From Acidimicrobiia bacterium (lineage in GTDB: Bacteria; Actinomycetota; Acidimicrobiia; Acidimicrobiales; CATQHL01), in assembly GCA_009835395.1 (NCBI GenBank), contig VXXM01000030.1:1-50153 (forward strand): a DNA stretch of 50,153 nt, read 5' to 3'. Of the stretch, positions 24,343 through 32,800 are shown piece after piece (position 1 is the first letter of the stretch; each line of letters opens with the position of its first letter). The translations under genes and the position numbers were made by a program. The notes under the pieces are model-generated. The model was given only the letters and a program-made list of their open reading frames with translations, ran no database searches and was not told the origin of the DNA.

Positions 24343-24348
24343 TAGTGT
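24343..24348 (+). promoter_or_regulatory. Possible -10 box, TAGTGT, of the importer-HyuAB operon
   Basis: TAGTGT lies 69 nt before the start codon. TTGGGG at 24317-24322 is a possible -35 but is 20 nt away. The rest of the 173-nt divergent gap (24245-24417) shows no operator I can support. Confidence 0.25.
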
Positions 24349-24417
24349 TGCCCTCTGATCGAGGCCGCGCCGTCGGCCTCGCCCATCCGTCGTCAACACG
24401 CATTGGGGGAAGAGACA

Positions 24418-26001
24418 ATGAGACGACAGCTTTCCGTATTTGTGGCGCTGATCGCCGCGTTCAGCTTGATCGCGGCCGCCTGCGGAGGCGACGATGACGA
24501 CTCCGCGGCCGCGCCGGCACCGCCACCCGAGCCGCCGCCGGCCGCGCCCGAGCCGCCACCGCCGGCTCCGGCCGACGAGCCGCCGCCGCCCCCACCGGCC
24601 GACGAGCCGCCTCCGCCGCCACCCGCGGACGACATGGCCGATGACATGGGCGAGGACACGCCCGGGACGCGGGCCATCGCCGGCATCAAGGCGCTGAACC
24701 TGCCGCCGGACACCACGATCACGGTCTTCACCGAGGACCTGTCGATCCTGGGACCGGAGGTCACCAAGGACGACTTCGAGGCCCAGTCCGGCATCAAGCT
24801 GGACATCCAAAAGTCGCCGTTCGGGGAGTACGCCTCCAAGATTCTCGCCGACGCCGCCACCCAGGCCGGCACGTTCGACGTGGTCCTCGTCGAGACCAAC
24901 CGGCTCGGCGACCTCGACAACGCCGGCTACCTCGTCGACGTGACCGAGTGGGTGGAGAAGTACGACCCGGACATCGAGGACTTCATCTTCCCGATCAGCC
25001 ACACCGCCTCGCAGTACAACGGGCGCTACGTGGGTCTGCCCACCGACGGCGACGTGTTCATCTTCTACTACCGCAAGGACCTGCTGGAGGATCCCGCCGA
25101 GCAGGCGGCCTTCGCCGAGCAGTACGGCCGTGAGCTGACCGTGCCGGTCACCTACGACGAGTACATGGAGGTGCTGGAGTTCTTCACCCGTCCCGAGGAG
25201 AACCTGTACGGCGCCACCGAGTGGCGCATCACGCTCCTCAACTACTGGTGGTTCTGGCAGCGACTCTGGTCAGGCGGGGGCACCTACTTCCACGACGACA
25301 TGTCGGCCGCCGTCAACAGCCCGGCGGGCGTGCAGGCACTCGAGGACATGATCGCCATGGAGGCCGTCATGTCACCCGACGCCCTCAGCTACGGCTACGT
25401 GGAATCGGTGGAGGCCATGACCAGTGGCACCGCCTTCTCCAACATCACCTGGCCGGCGGCGGGCAAGAACGCCAACGACCCGGAGACGTCCACCACCGTC
25501 GGGAAGTGGGGCTATGCCACCGTGCCCGGTTACGTCGTGGACGGGCAGGTCAACCAGCGCTCCATGTCGGCGCCCGGCTACACGATCCTGGTGTCGAACT
25601 ACGCCGACGTGAACAAGGAGGCCGCCTACCTCTACACGCAGTGGTTCACCAGCCCGGAGAACCTGATCAAGGCGAACCAGAACCTGGGTGGCAACACCGA
25701 CGTGGTGCGCGCCTCCATCTTCGCCGACCCGTCGATGGCGGAGATCTTCCCGGGTGCGGATGAGTACCTGGACGCCCAGAAGGCGAACCTGGCCCAGGCC
25801 GTGCCCGACCCCGTGCTGCCCGGCTACGGCGAGTACGCCCAAGCGCTCGAGATCGAGCTCGGCAACGCTCTCACCGGCCAGAAGTCGCCCCAGGAAGCCC
25901 TGGACGACGCCGCCGAGGCGTGGGACGAGATCACCGACAGCTACGGGCGCGAGGAGCAACTGCAGGTCTGGCAGAACTTCCTGGCTTCGATCGCCGGCTA
26001 G
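24418..26001 (+). CDS. ABC importer solute-binding lipoprotein, sugar type
   Basis: A 527-residue extracellular binding protein of the family that serves carbohydrate ABC importers. Lipobox IAAAC (Cys22) is followed by Asp residues and a striking Pro/Glu/Ala stalk at about 31-80. The mature domain begins around TITVFTEDLSILGPEV and has the typical aromatic-rich ligand-binding segments (TEWRITLLNYWWFWQRLW, FSNITWPAAG). Ligand unknown. ATG 24418 follows GGGGGAAGAG. Two permease genes follow; the matching ATPase is 8 kb further down the same strand, after the enzymes. Confidence 0.92.
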   Translation: MRRQLSVFVALIAAFSLIAAACGGDDDDSAAAPAPPPEPPPAAPEPPPPAPADEPPPPPPADEPPPPPPADDMADDMGEDTPGTRAIAGIKALNLPPDTTITVFTEDLSILGPEVTKDDFEAQSGIKLDIQKSPFGEYASKILADAATQAGTFDVVLVETNRLGDLDNAGYLVDVTEWVEKYDPDIEDFIFPISHTASQYNGRYVGLPTDGDVFIFYYRKDLLEDPAEQAAFAEQYGRELTVPVTYDEYMEVLEFFTRPEENLYGATEWRITLLNYWWFWQRLWSGGGTYFHDDMSAAVNSPAGVQALEDMIAMEAVMSPDALSYGYVESVEAMTSGTAFSNITWPAAGKNANDPETSTTVGKWGYATVPGYVVDGQVNQRSMSAPGYTILVSNYADVNKEAAYLYTQWFTSPENLIKANQNLGGNTDVVRASIFADPSMAEIFPGADEYLDAQKANLAQAVPDPVLPGYGEYAQALEIELGNALTGQKSPQEALDDAAEAWDEITDSYGREEQLQVWQNFLASIAG

Positions 26002-26051
26002 GCCATCGAACCGGGACCCGCTGCTCCAGCGGCGCCGGCTGACGTAGCCGC

Positions 26052-26079
26052 ACCCCCGGGCCCTGCGGGGCTCGGGGGT
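26052..26079 (+). other. Strong GC hairpin between binding protein and permease genes
   Basis: ACCCCCGGGCCC, loop TGCG, then GGGCTCGGGGGT: twelve pairs including one G-U. No T-tract follows, so it is more likely an mRNA-stabilising or attenuating stem that lets the binding protein be made in excess over the permeases, as in many ABC operons. Confidence 0.65.
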
Positions 26080-26136
26080 CGGCGCGCCCGGCGCCGCAGC
26101 CGAGCCCTGCGGCGGCCGCGCAGCCGTTGGCTCTTC

Positions 26137-26976
26137 GTGGCACCGGCGGTGCTGCTCCTGCTGGGGCTCACCGCCTACCCCTTCGGCTACGCCATCTACA
26201 TCAGCCTGCACACCTGGAAGGTCACACGCCCGGCGCGACCTTTCATCGGCTTCGACAACTTCCGGGAACTGCTCTTCGACGACGAGCGGTTCATCAACTC
26301 CATCGAGCAGACGCTGATCATCGCCTCCTCGGCGCTCGCACTGGAGTTCCTGTTCGGTCTGGGCATGGCGCTGCTGTTCTGGACCGCCTACCAGCGGGTC
26401 CGCTGGGTGGCCACCGGGATCCTGGTCCCCATGATGATCGCCCCGGTGGTGGTGGGCTTCACCGCCCGCATGGCGTTCAACAACAGCTTCGGGTTCCTGA
26501 ACCAGATCCTCAGCCTGCTGTGGCCCGGCGATGTCAACATCCAGTGGCTGAGCGACCCGACGCTGGCGCCCCTCGTGATCATCCTCGCCGACACCTGGCA
26601 GTGGGGCCCGTTCATGTTCCTGATCCTGCTGGCCGGGCTGTTGGCCACCGAGGGCGACCAGCTCGAGGCGGCGGTGGTGGACGGCGCCAAGGGGTTCCGG
26701 CTCTTCTGGAACGTGGTGCTGCCGTCGATCAAGCCGATCCTCCTGATCGCCCTGGTGTTGCGCGGTCTGGACCTGCTGCGGACCTTCGACCTCGTGGCGC
26801 TGGCGACGCGTGGCGGACCGGGCATCAGCTCCGAGACGATCACGTTCTACATCTACAACCTCTCCTTCAAGTTCTTCGATCTCGGTATGGGCGCGGCGGC
26901 CGCCCTGCTGATGCTCGGCGGGCTCAGCATCGTGGTGTTCTTCGCCGTGCGCTCGGTCGTGAGGGCCGCCCGGTGA
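26137..26976 (+). CDS. ABC sugar-type permease, MalF/UgpA family
   Basis: A permease of about 280 residues with six hydrophobic segments and the cytoplasmic EAA loop EAAVVDGAKGFRLFWNVVLPSIKP. The first in-frame standard start is GTG 26137, but it has no ribosome site and sits inside the first membrane segment region. The preceding codons (26080-26136) are open and encode an arginine-rich stretch (RRARRRSRALRRPRSRW) normal for such N-termini. CTG 26107 or another non-standard start is therefore possible. The frame is open back to the binding protein's stop. It pairs with the next permease through a GTGA overlap. Confidence 0.88.
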   Translation: MAPAVLLLLGLTAYPFGYAIYISLHTWKVTRPARPFIGFDNFRELLFDDERFINSIEQTLIIASSALALEFLFGLGMALLFWTAYQRVRWVATGILVPMMIAPVVVGFTARMAFNNSFGFLNQILSLLWPGDVNIQWLSDPTLAPLVIILADTWQWGPFMFLILLAGLLATEGDQLEAAVVDGAKGFRLFWNVVLPSIKPILLIALVLRGLDLLRTFDLVALATRGGPGISSETITFYIYNLSFKFFDLGMGAAAALLMLGGLSIVVFFAVRSVVRAAR

Positions 26977-27827
26977 GCCGGGTCCGCACCCGCCGCTCGC
27001 CGCTGCGCCGCGCCGGCACCAACGCCGGCCTCACCGCCGCGCTGCTGCTGGCGCTGTTGCTGGCCTTGCTGCCGATCGTGTGGGTGGTGCTCACGTCGTT
27101 CAAGCCGGAGCTGGAGTGGGTCTCCGACCCGCCCGTCTGGATTCCCGGCGACTGGACCGCGGAGAGCTACACCCAGATGTGGACCGACGACGACGGCGCC
27201 GGCGCGCTGTGGAACAGCCTCATCATCGTGGGCATCGCCACGGTGGCGGCCATGACGATCGGATCGCTGGCCGCCTACAGCTTCTCGCGGTTCCGCACGG
27301 GTGGGCGCCACATCGTGACGTGGATCCTGTCCATCAAGTTCCTGCCGCCGGTGGTTTTTGCCGTGCCGCTGCTGATCATGTTCACCGACGTCGGGCTGTA
27401 CGACTCGTACCGTGGCCTGATCCTGCTGTACACGGCCTTCCAGTTGCCGTTCGTGGTGTGGTTGATGAAGGGGTTCTTCGACGAGATCCCCCTGGAGATC
27501 GAGGAGTCGGCGCGTGTCGACGGCTGCTCCTGGTTCTCGATCTTCACGCGCTTCGCGTTGCCGCTGAGCGCGCCCGGTTTGGCGGCCACCACGCTGTTGA
27601 CCTTCATCTTCGGGTGGAGCGAGTACTTCATCCCGCTGGTGTTCGCCAGCCACGAGCATTTCACGGTGCCGGTCCAGCTCTCGGCCTACTTCAGCGAGGC
27701 CGTGGGCCTGGAGTGGGGACCGCAGGCCGCCCTGAGCGTCGTGGGAATACTGCCGGTGGTGCTACTGGCTCTGTTGATCCAGAAATACCTGATCCGTGGT
27801 ATGACCTTCGGCGCGGTGAAGGGCTAG
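26973..27827 (+). CDS. ABC sugar-type permease, MalG/UgpE family
   Basis: A 284-residue inner-membrane permease. An Arg-rich N-terminus is followed by a first membrane helix (ALLLALLLALLPIVWVVLTSFK), six segments overall, and the EAA loop EIEESARVDGCSWFSIFTRFALPLSAPG. It ends in QKYLIRGMTFGAVKG, standard for the family. GTG 26973 overlaps the previous stop (GTGA), so the two permeases are translationally coupled and should form the heterodimeric channel for the binding protein upstream. Confidence 0.92.
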   Translation: MSRVRTRRSPLRRAGTNAGLTAALLLALLLALLPIVWVVLTSFKPELEWVSDPPVWIPGDWTAESYTQMWTDDDGAGALWNSLIIVGIATVAAMTIGSLAAYSFSRFRTGGRHIVTWILSIKFLPPVVFAVPLLIMFTDVGLYDSYRGLILLYTAFQLPFVVWLMKGFFDEIPLEIEESARVDGCSWFSIFTRFALPLSAPGLAATTLLTFIFGWSEYFIPLVFASHEHFTVPVQLSAYFSEAVGLEWGPQAALSVVGILPVVLLALLIQKYLIRGMTFGAVKG

Positions 27828-27875
27828 CCGGGGCCGGCAGGGGCGGAAGAGCGAGGAATACGGGAGGCGGCGCTG

Positions 27876-28091
27876 ATGGCGATCCAGGTCAAGCAGGAGT
27901 TCCCCCACTGCGAGCGGTGCGGGATCATGATCCACGACCGTCAGCGGCGCATCGAGGCCGATGGCGGCGGGCGCGAGCCGCTGGTCTTCTGCTCGGAGAT
28001 CTGCCGTGACGAGTACGTCGAGATGCACGGCCTGGCCGACCGGGGCAGCTGGGTGACCGGCGCCGGAGCCGGCATCGGCCGGAGGAGGTGA
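27876..28091 (+). CDS. Small two-CxxC-type (probable zinc) protein before HyuA
   Basis: A 71-residue protein with C12-x2-C15 and C39-x3-C43 (HCERCG, FCSEICRDEY), separated by a basic stretch. The spacing suggests one zinc site; FCSEICRDEYVEMHG recalls TRASH or MYM-type fingers, but the match is only visual. ATG 27876 follows GGGAGGCGGCG. Its stop overlaps a GTG in front of hyuA and carries GGAGGAGG within its last codons, so it is tied to HyuA synthesis. It could be a small subunit or metal-delivery partner of the HyuAB enzyme. No function is known to me. Confidence 0.7.
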   Translation: MAIQVKQEFPHCERCGIMIHDRQRRIEADGGGREPLVFCSEICRDEYVEMHGLADRGSWVTGAGAGIGRRR

Positions 28092-28099
28092 GGCGAGCG

Positions 28100-30139
28100 G
28101 TGGCTGTTCGCATGGGAATCGACATCGGTGGGACGTTCACCGACCTGGCGCTGTTCGACGAGGAGTCCGGTCACGTACGGGTGACCAAGGCGGCCAGCAC
28201 CCCGGGAGAACCCCACCGGGCCGTCAACGACGTCATCGGCAGAGCCGCGATCGACAACAGCACGATCCGCGACCTGGTGCACGGCACCACCGTGGCGACC
28301 AACGCGCTGCTGGAGCGCAAGCACCAACTGCCGGGCTTGATCACCACGCGGGGTTTCAGCGACATGGTGTTCATCCAGCGCATGAACCGCAAGCACCACT
28401 ACGACCTGCAGTGGGACAAACCGATCCCGTTCGCGGAACGGCGGCACTGCCTCGAGGTGGACGAGCGCTGCAACTACAAGGGGGAGGTCATCGAGCCCCT
28501 CGACGAGGAGGGCGCGCGGGAGGCGGCTCGCCGGTTGCGCGACGAAGGGCTTTCGGACATCGCCGTGTGCTTCCTGTTCTCCTACGTGAACCCCGCCAAC
28601 GAGTTGCGCATGCGGGAGATCATCGCCGACGAGTACCCGGGTGCGCGGGTTTCGCTCAGCCACGAGGTGTACCCCCGCTGGCGGGAGTACGACCGGATGA
28701 GCACCACGCTCGCCGACGCCTTTCTGAAGACGCTCGTGGGTGAGTACATCGAGGACGTGGCCAACGGCTTGGCGCCCATCGGTGTGGACGCCAACTTCCT
28801 GATGATGAAGTCCAACGGCGGTCTCGTGGATCACCGGGCGGCGTCGGCCAAGCCGGTGGACCTGCTGGTGTCGGGGCCGGTCGGCGGCGTGCTGAGCGCC
28901 CTGTACTTCGGCAGCCTCGTCGGGCGGCAGAACCTCATCTCGATGGACATGGGGGGCACCAGCTTCGACGTGAGCCTCATCGAGGGAGGCGAGGCCAACC
29001 GCACCGCCGAGTTCGAGATCGAATGGGGGCTGCCGGTGTACGCGCCGATGGTGGACGTGCGCACCATCGGGGCGGGCGGCGGCTCGGTGGCCTGGATCGA
29101 CAAGGGCGGCCTGCTGCGGGTGGGCCCGCGCTCGGCGGGCGCCAACCCCGGCCCCGCCTGCTACCGGCGCGGCGGCACCGAGGCCACCGTCACCGACGCC
29201 AACGTGGCGCTGGGACGCATCAACCCCGACAGCTTCTTCGGCGGCGAGATGCAGCTGGACGCGGCGGCGGCCCGCACCGCCCTCGGCAGGCTGGGCGACG
29301 AACTGGACATGACGCCCGAGGAGGTGGCCACGGCTGTCGTGGATCTCGTGGACTTCAACATGGTCAACGCCATCCGGCTGGTGTCCATCGATCGGGGCCT
29401 GGACCCGCGGGACTTCACGCTCGTCTCCTTCGGGGGCGCCTGCTCGCTGCACGCCAACGCCCTGGCCCGCATCATCGGGGCGCGCGACGTGCTGGTGCCG
29501 GTCTACCAGGGTGTGTTCTCGGCCTTCGGGCTGATGACCGCCGACATGCGAGTGGACGAGTCGGTGACCACCAGCTTCCGCTCGGATCTCGTGGACTTCG
29601 AGCGCGCCACCGAGTTGGTGCGGCGCCTGCGCGACACGGCGCTGCAGCGGATCGCCACCGAGGGTTACACCGGCACGCCCGTGCTGGAGCCGACGGTGGA
29701 GATGCGCTACAGCGGCCAGAACTACGGCACCTCCGTGGTGCTGTCGCTCAGCGACTGGGCCTTCGGCCCGGAGAACCTCGCCGAGACGATCGACCGTTTC
29801 GAGTCCGAGCACCGCCGGCTGTACGGCTACGACATCCCCGGCGAGATCGTGGAGTTGGTGCTGTTCACCATGACAGCGGTCGGGGTGAACGAGGATCCCG
29901 GCCTGGCCCCGCTGCCGCCGGGCGGGTCGGCCTCACCGATCGACGAGCGGCCGGTCTACTTCAGTGAGGCGGGCTGGGTGCCGACGCGGATCTACCGCCG
30001 CGAGCAGTTGCCGCCGGGCGCCGAGTTGGTCGGGCCCGCCGTCATCGAGGAGGCCATGTCCACCACCCTCGTGCATCCCGGCGAGCAGGTGGACGTCGAC
30101 GACTACGGCAACCTGCTGATCCATGTGGCGCCGACCTGA
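28100..30139 (+). CDS. hyuA: Hydantoinase/oxoprolinase subunit A
   Basis: About 679 residues of the HyuA family (N-methylhydantoinase A, acetone carboxylase and 5-oxoprolinase relatives). The N-terminal nucleotide-binding motif GIDIGGTFTDLALF, DLVHGTTVATNALLE, LISMDMGGTSFDVSLI and GAGGGSVAWID are all standard. Such subunits use ATP to activate a cyclic amide or carbonyl before hydrolysis or carboxylation with HyuB. GTG 28100 is 11 nt from GGAGGAGG; GTG 28088 (overlapping the previous stop) and ATG 28112 are alternatives. Full length, no obvious defects. The specific substrate is unknown. Confidence 0.92.
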   Translation: MAVRMGIDIGGTFTDLALFDEESGHVRVTKAASTPGEPHRAVNDVIGRAAIDNSTIRDLVHGTTVATNALLERKHQLPGLITTRGFSDMVFIQRMNRKHHYDLQWDKPIPFAERRHCLEVDERCNYKGEVIEPLDEEGAREAARRLRDEGLSDIAVCFLFSYVNPANELRMREIIADEYPGARVSLSHEVYPRWREYDRMSTTLADAFLKTLVGEYIEDVANGLAPIGVDANFLMMKSNGGLVDHRAASAKPVDLLVSGPVGGVLSALYFGSLVGRQNLISMDMGGTSFDVSLIEGGEANRTAEFEIEWGLPVYAPMVDVRTIGAGGGSVAWIDKGGLLRVGPRSAGANPGPACYRRGGTEATVTDANVALGRINPDSFFGGEMQLDAAAARTALGRLGDELDMTPEEVATAVVDLVDFNMVNAIRLVSIDRGLDPRDFTLVSFGGACSLHANALARIIGARDVLVPVYQGVFSAFGLMTADMRVDESVTTSFRSDLVDFERATELVRRLRDTALQRIATEGYTGTPVLEPTVEMRYSGQNYGTSVVLSLSDWAFGPENLAETIDRFESEHRRLYGYDIPGEIVELVLFTMTAVGVNEDPGLAPLPPGGSASPIDERPVYFSEAGWVPTRIYRREQLPPGAELVGPAVIEEAMSTTLVHPGEQVDVDDYGNLLIHVAPT

Positions 30140-30199
30140 GCCCCGCGACCGAGACATCCCGAACAATCACAACGAGACGACACGACCTAGGAGCCAACC

Positions 30200-32026
30200 G
30201 TGACACAGACACTTCCCGCTCCCGACACCACCGCCGCGGAGGCGGCCGCGGCCGCCATCGACGAGGTGGACCAGATCACCCTGCAGGTGGCCAACAACTT
30301 CCTCGTCACGACCGCGCGCGAGATGGGCATCGCCATGCGCAACACGGCCTACTCGCCGCTATTCAACGAGGGCCTGGACTTCTCCTGCGCCATCTTCGAC
30401 GCCGGCGGCGAGATGATCGCGCAGGCCGAGTTCTGCCCCGCGCAGCTCGGCGCCATTCTCTTCGTCGTCGAGTGGACGATCAACGAGGTCGGCACCGAGA
30501 ACTTCAACCCCGAGGACGTGGTCTTCCACAACGACCCGTTCCGGGGCGGCTGCCACCTGCCCGAATACTGCGTGATCAAGCCGGTCTTCTACGACGACGA
30601 GTTGGTCGGGTTCGTGTCCTGCATCGGGCACATGACCGAGGTGGGCGGCAAGGTGCCCGGCGGCTTCGCCGGCGACGCCACCGAGGTGTTCCAGGAGGGG
30701 CTGCGCATCCCGCCGCTGAAGATCGTGGATCGGGGCGAGGACGTGGAGGCCATCTGGAACATCATCATGGCCAACGTCCGCACGCCGCGGATGTCCTACG
30801 GCGACCTGAAGTCGATGATCGGCTCGCTGTACGTGGGCGAGCGGCGCGTGTTGGAACTCGTCGACAAGCACGGTCCGGAGCGGTTCGCGGTGCTCGGCAA
30901 GGCAATCAAGGACTACTCCGAGCGCCGCATGCGCGCCGAGATCTCCGAGATGCCCGACGGCGTCTACGACTTCTCCGACATCGTCATCGACAACGACGGC
31001 GTGACCGAGGAGTCCTCACTGCTGCAGGTGCGGGTCATCATCGACGGCGACAGCATGACCGTGGACTACACCGGCAGCGGCGAGCAGCGGCTGGGACCGG
31101 TGAACTGCACCTACGGCGTCACGGCGTCGGCCACCTACAACGCCCTGCTGCACCTCACCGACCACTCGATCCCGTCCAACCACGGGTGCTTCCGGCCGGT
31201 GCGCATCATCGCCCCCTACGGGACGATCGTGAACGTTGCGTATCCGGGCGCCAGCGTGGGCGGCAACTCCGAGATCCACCCGCACCTGGTGATGGCCATC
31301 TACGGGGCGCTGGCCGACGCCCTGCCCGAGCGGGTCTCGGCGCACGACGGCGGCACCTCGGCACTGGTCGGCATCGGCGGCCACCACCCGGACACGGGCG
31401 AGATCTTCGCCAACCTCACCAACGAGGGCTGCGGCTGGGGCGGCCGCGCCACCAAGGACGGCAACAGTGCCTGCTGCATCCCCAACGGCAACTGCGCCCT
31501 GCAGCCCGTGGAGATCCTGGAGACCCGCTACCCGATCCTGCACGAGGCGCTCGCCATTCACGAGGGCTCGGCGGGCGCCGGTCGCAACCGCGGCGGCTTC
31601 GGCTACTACCGCCAGTTCCGCGTGCTCGGCGACTACCTGCGGGTCTCGTGTTTCATCGAGAAGGAGAAGACCCGTCCCTGGGGCCTCTTCGACGGCGACT
31701 CCGGCAAGACCGCCGCCATGCTGGTGCAGCGCAGCACCGACGAGGACTGGACCACGTTCACCGAGGCGTTCGGTGTGGCCTGCAACGGGAAGTTCTCCGA
31801 CGTGCGCCTGCAGGCGGGCGACCGGATCCGCACAGTGACCTCCGGCGGCGGCGGTTACGGCGACCCGCTGGACCGGGAAACGGACCGCGTGGCCGAAGAC
31901 GTCCGCCAGGGGTTCATCAGCCGTGCAATGGCTGCGGAGGAGTACGGCGTGGTCTGCGCCGACGACGGGAGCGTGGACGAGGCGGCGACCGCCGCACTCC
32001 GGACGGAGTTGCGGACGGGGTCGTGA
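30200..32026 (+). CDS. hyuB: Hydantoinase/oxoprolinase subunit B
   Basis: A 608-residue HyuB-type subunit. Typical segments: RNTAYSPLFNEGLDFSCAIFDAGGEMIAQAEFCPAQLG, HNDPFRGGCHLPEYCVIKPVF, PGASVGGNSEIHPHLV and VTSGGGGYGDPLDRE. It pairs with HyuA in the preceding gene; together they open a hydantoin- or oxoproline-like ring, or act on a related carbonyl compound. GTG 30200 follows AGGAGCC after a 60-nt gap with nothing else visible. The stop overlaps the next SDR start (GTGA). Confidence 0.93.
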   Translation: MTQTLPAPDTTAAEAAAAAIDEVDQITLQVANNFLVTTAREMGIAMRNTAYSPLFNEGLDFSCAIFDAGGEMIAQAEFCPAQLGAILFVVEWTINEVGTENFNPEDVVFHNDPFRGGCHLPEYCVIKPVFYDDELVGFVSCIGHMTEVGGKVPGGFAGDATEVFQEGLRIPPLKIVDRGEDVEAIWNIIMANVRTPRMSYGDLKSMIGSLYVGERRVLELVDKHGPERFAVLGKAIKDYSERRMRAEISEMPDGVYDFSDIVIDNDGVTEESSLLQVRVIIDGDSMTVDYTGSGEQRLGPVNCTYGVTASATYNALLHLTDHSIPSNHGCFRPVRIIAPYGTIVNVAYPGASVGGNSEIHPHLVMAIYGALADALPERVSAHDGGTSALVGIGGHHPDTGEIFANLTNEGCGWGGRATKDGNSACCIPNGNCALQPVEILETRYPILHEALAIHEGSAGAGRNRGGFGYYRQFRVLGDYLRVSCFIEKEKTRPWGLFDGDSGKTAAMLVQRSTDEDWTTFTEAFGVACNGKFSDVRLQAGDRIRTVTSGGGGYGDPLDRETDRVAEDVRQGFISRAMAAEEYGVVCADDGSVDEAATAALRTELRTGS

Positions 32027-32784
32027 GCGGCGACCGGGTCGCCCTGGTGACCGGGGCGAGCAGGGGCATCGGCCGGGCCATCGCCGAGGCATTGGCAGAC
32101 TCCGGGTACGCCGTCGGCATTTGCGCTCGTTTGGAGGAAATCGGCGAAGTGGCCGCCGAACTGCGCGAGGCCGGAGCGGTTGCAGAGGCTTGGCGGGTCG
32201 ATGTGACCGACACCCTGGGGCTCCGGCGCTTCGTCGACGGAGCGGCCGAGCGGTTCGGTCGCATCGACGTGCTCGTGAACAACGCCGGCATGAATCGTGC
32301 CGGCTACATCCGCGAGGTGTTTGCGAACGAGGTCGATGCCATGTTCGCCGTCAATGTGCGGGCCCCGCTGGTGGCCATGCAGGCGGTCGTTCCACACATG
32401 GTCGCGGCCGGCGGCGGGCGCATCGTGAACATCGCCTCGTGGGTGGCGCGCTCACCCCGGCCCGGGTTCGTGGCGTACTCGGCCTCGAAGGCCGCGCTCG
32501 TCGCCCTGACCCGGGGGGCGGCACTGGAGTTCGCCGACAGCGGGATCACGGTCAACGCGGTCTGTCCCGGCAACGTTCTCACCGACATCTGGGAGACGTC
32601 CATCGAAGGCACGTCTCTCGAAGACGGGAGCGACGTCGAGAGGTTGTACGCCGAGAGCGTTGCCGCCCAGCCGATCAAGCGGGGCGTGACCGCCGAGGAG
32701 ATTGCCGAAGCCGTCCTGTTCCTGTGCGGCGAGGGAGCGGCCAGCATCACCGGTGAGGCCATCGCCGTGGCCAGCGGGCTTTGA
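32023..32784 (+). CDS. SDR oxidoreductase in the HyuAB operon
   Basis: A 253-residue classical SDR: VTGASRGIG, NNAGMN, Ser in NIASWVA, YSASK. The end ITGEAIAVASGL lacks the common DGG. GTG 32023 overlaps the hyuB stop (GTGA), so it is coupled to hyuB and probably oxidises or reduces an intermediate of the same route. Substrate unknown. Confidence 0.88.
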   Translation: MSGDRVALVTGASRGIGRAIAEALADSGYAVGICARLEEIGEVAAELREAGAVAEAWRVDVTDTLGLRRFVDGAAERFGRIDVLVNNAGMNRAGYIREVFANEVDAMFAVNVRAPLVAMQAVVPHMVAAGGGRIVNIASWVARSPRPGFVAYSASKAALVALTRGAALEFADSGITVNAVCPGNVLTDIWETSIEGTSLEDGSDVERLYAESVAAQPIKRGVTAEEIAEAVLFLCGEGAASITGEAIAVASGL

Positions 32785-32800
32785 GCAGGGAGGAAATCTC

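Noticed and set aside
25999-26137. Readthrough of the binding-protein TAG to give a binding protein-permease fusion
   Set aside because: Although the frame is open, a hairpin and a normal operon layout make separate proteins far likelier, and no readthrough context is visible.
27941-29812. 623-codon minus-strand frame opposite hyuA
   Set aside because: No recognisable motif and His/Arg/Gly-rich composition; hyuA on the other strand is unmistakable.
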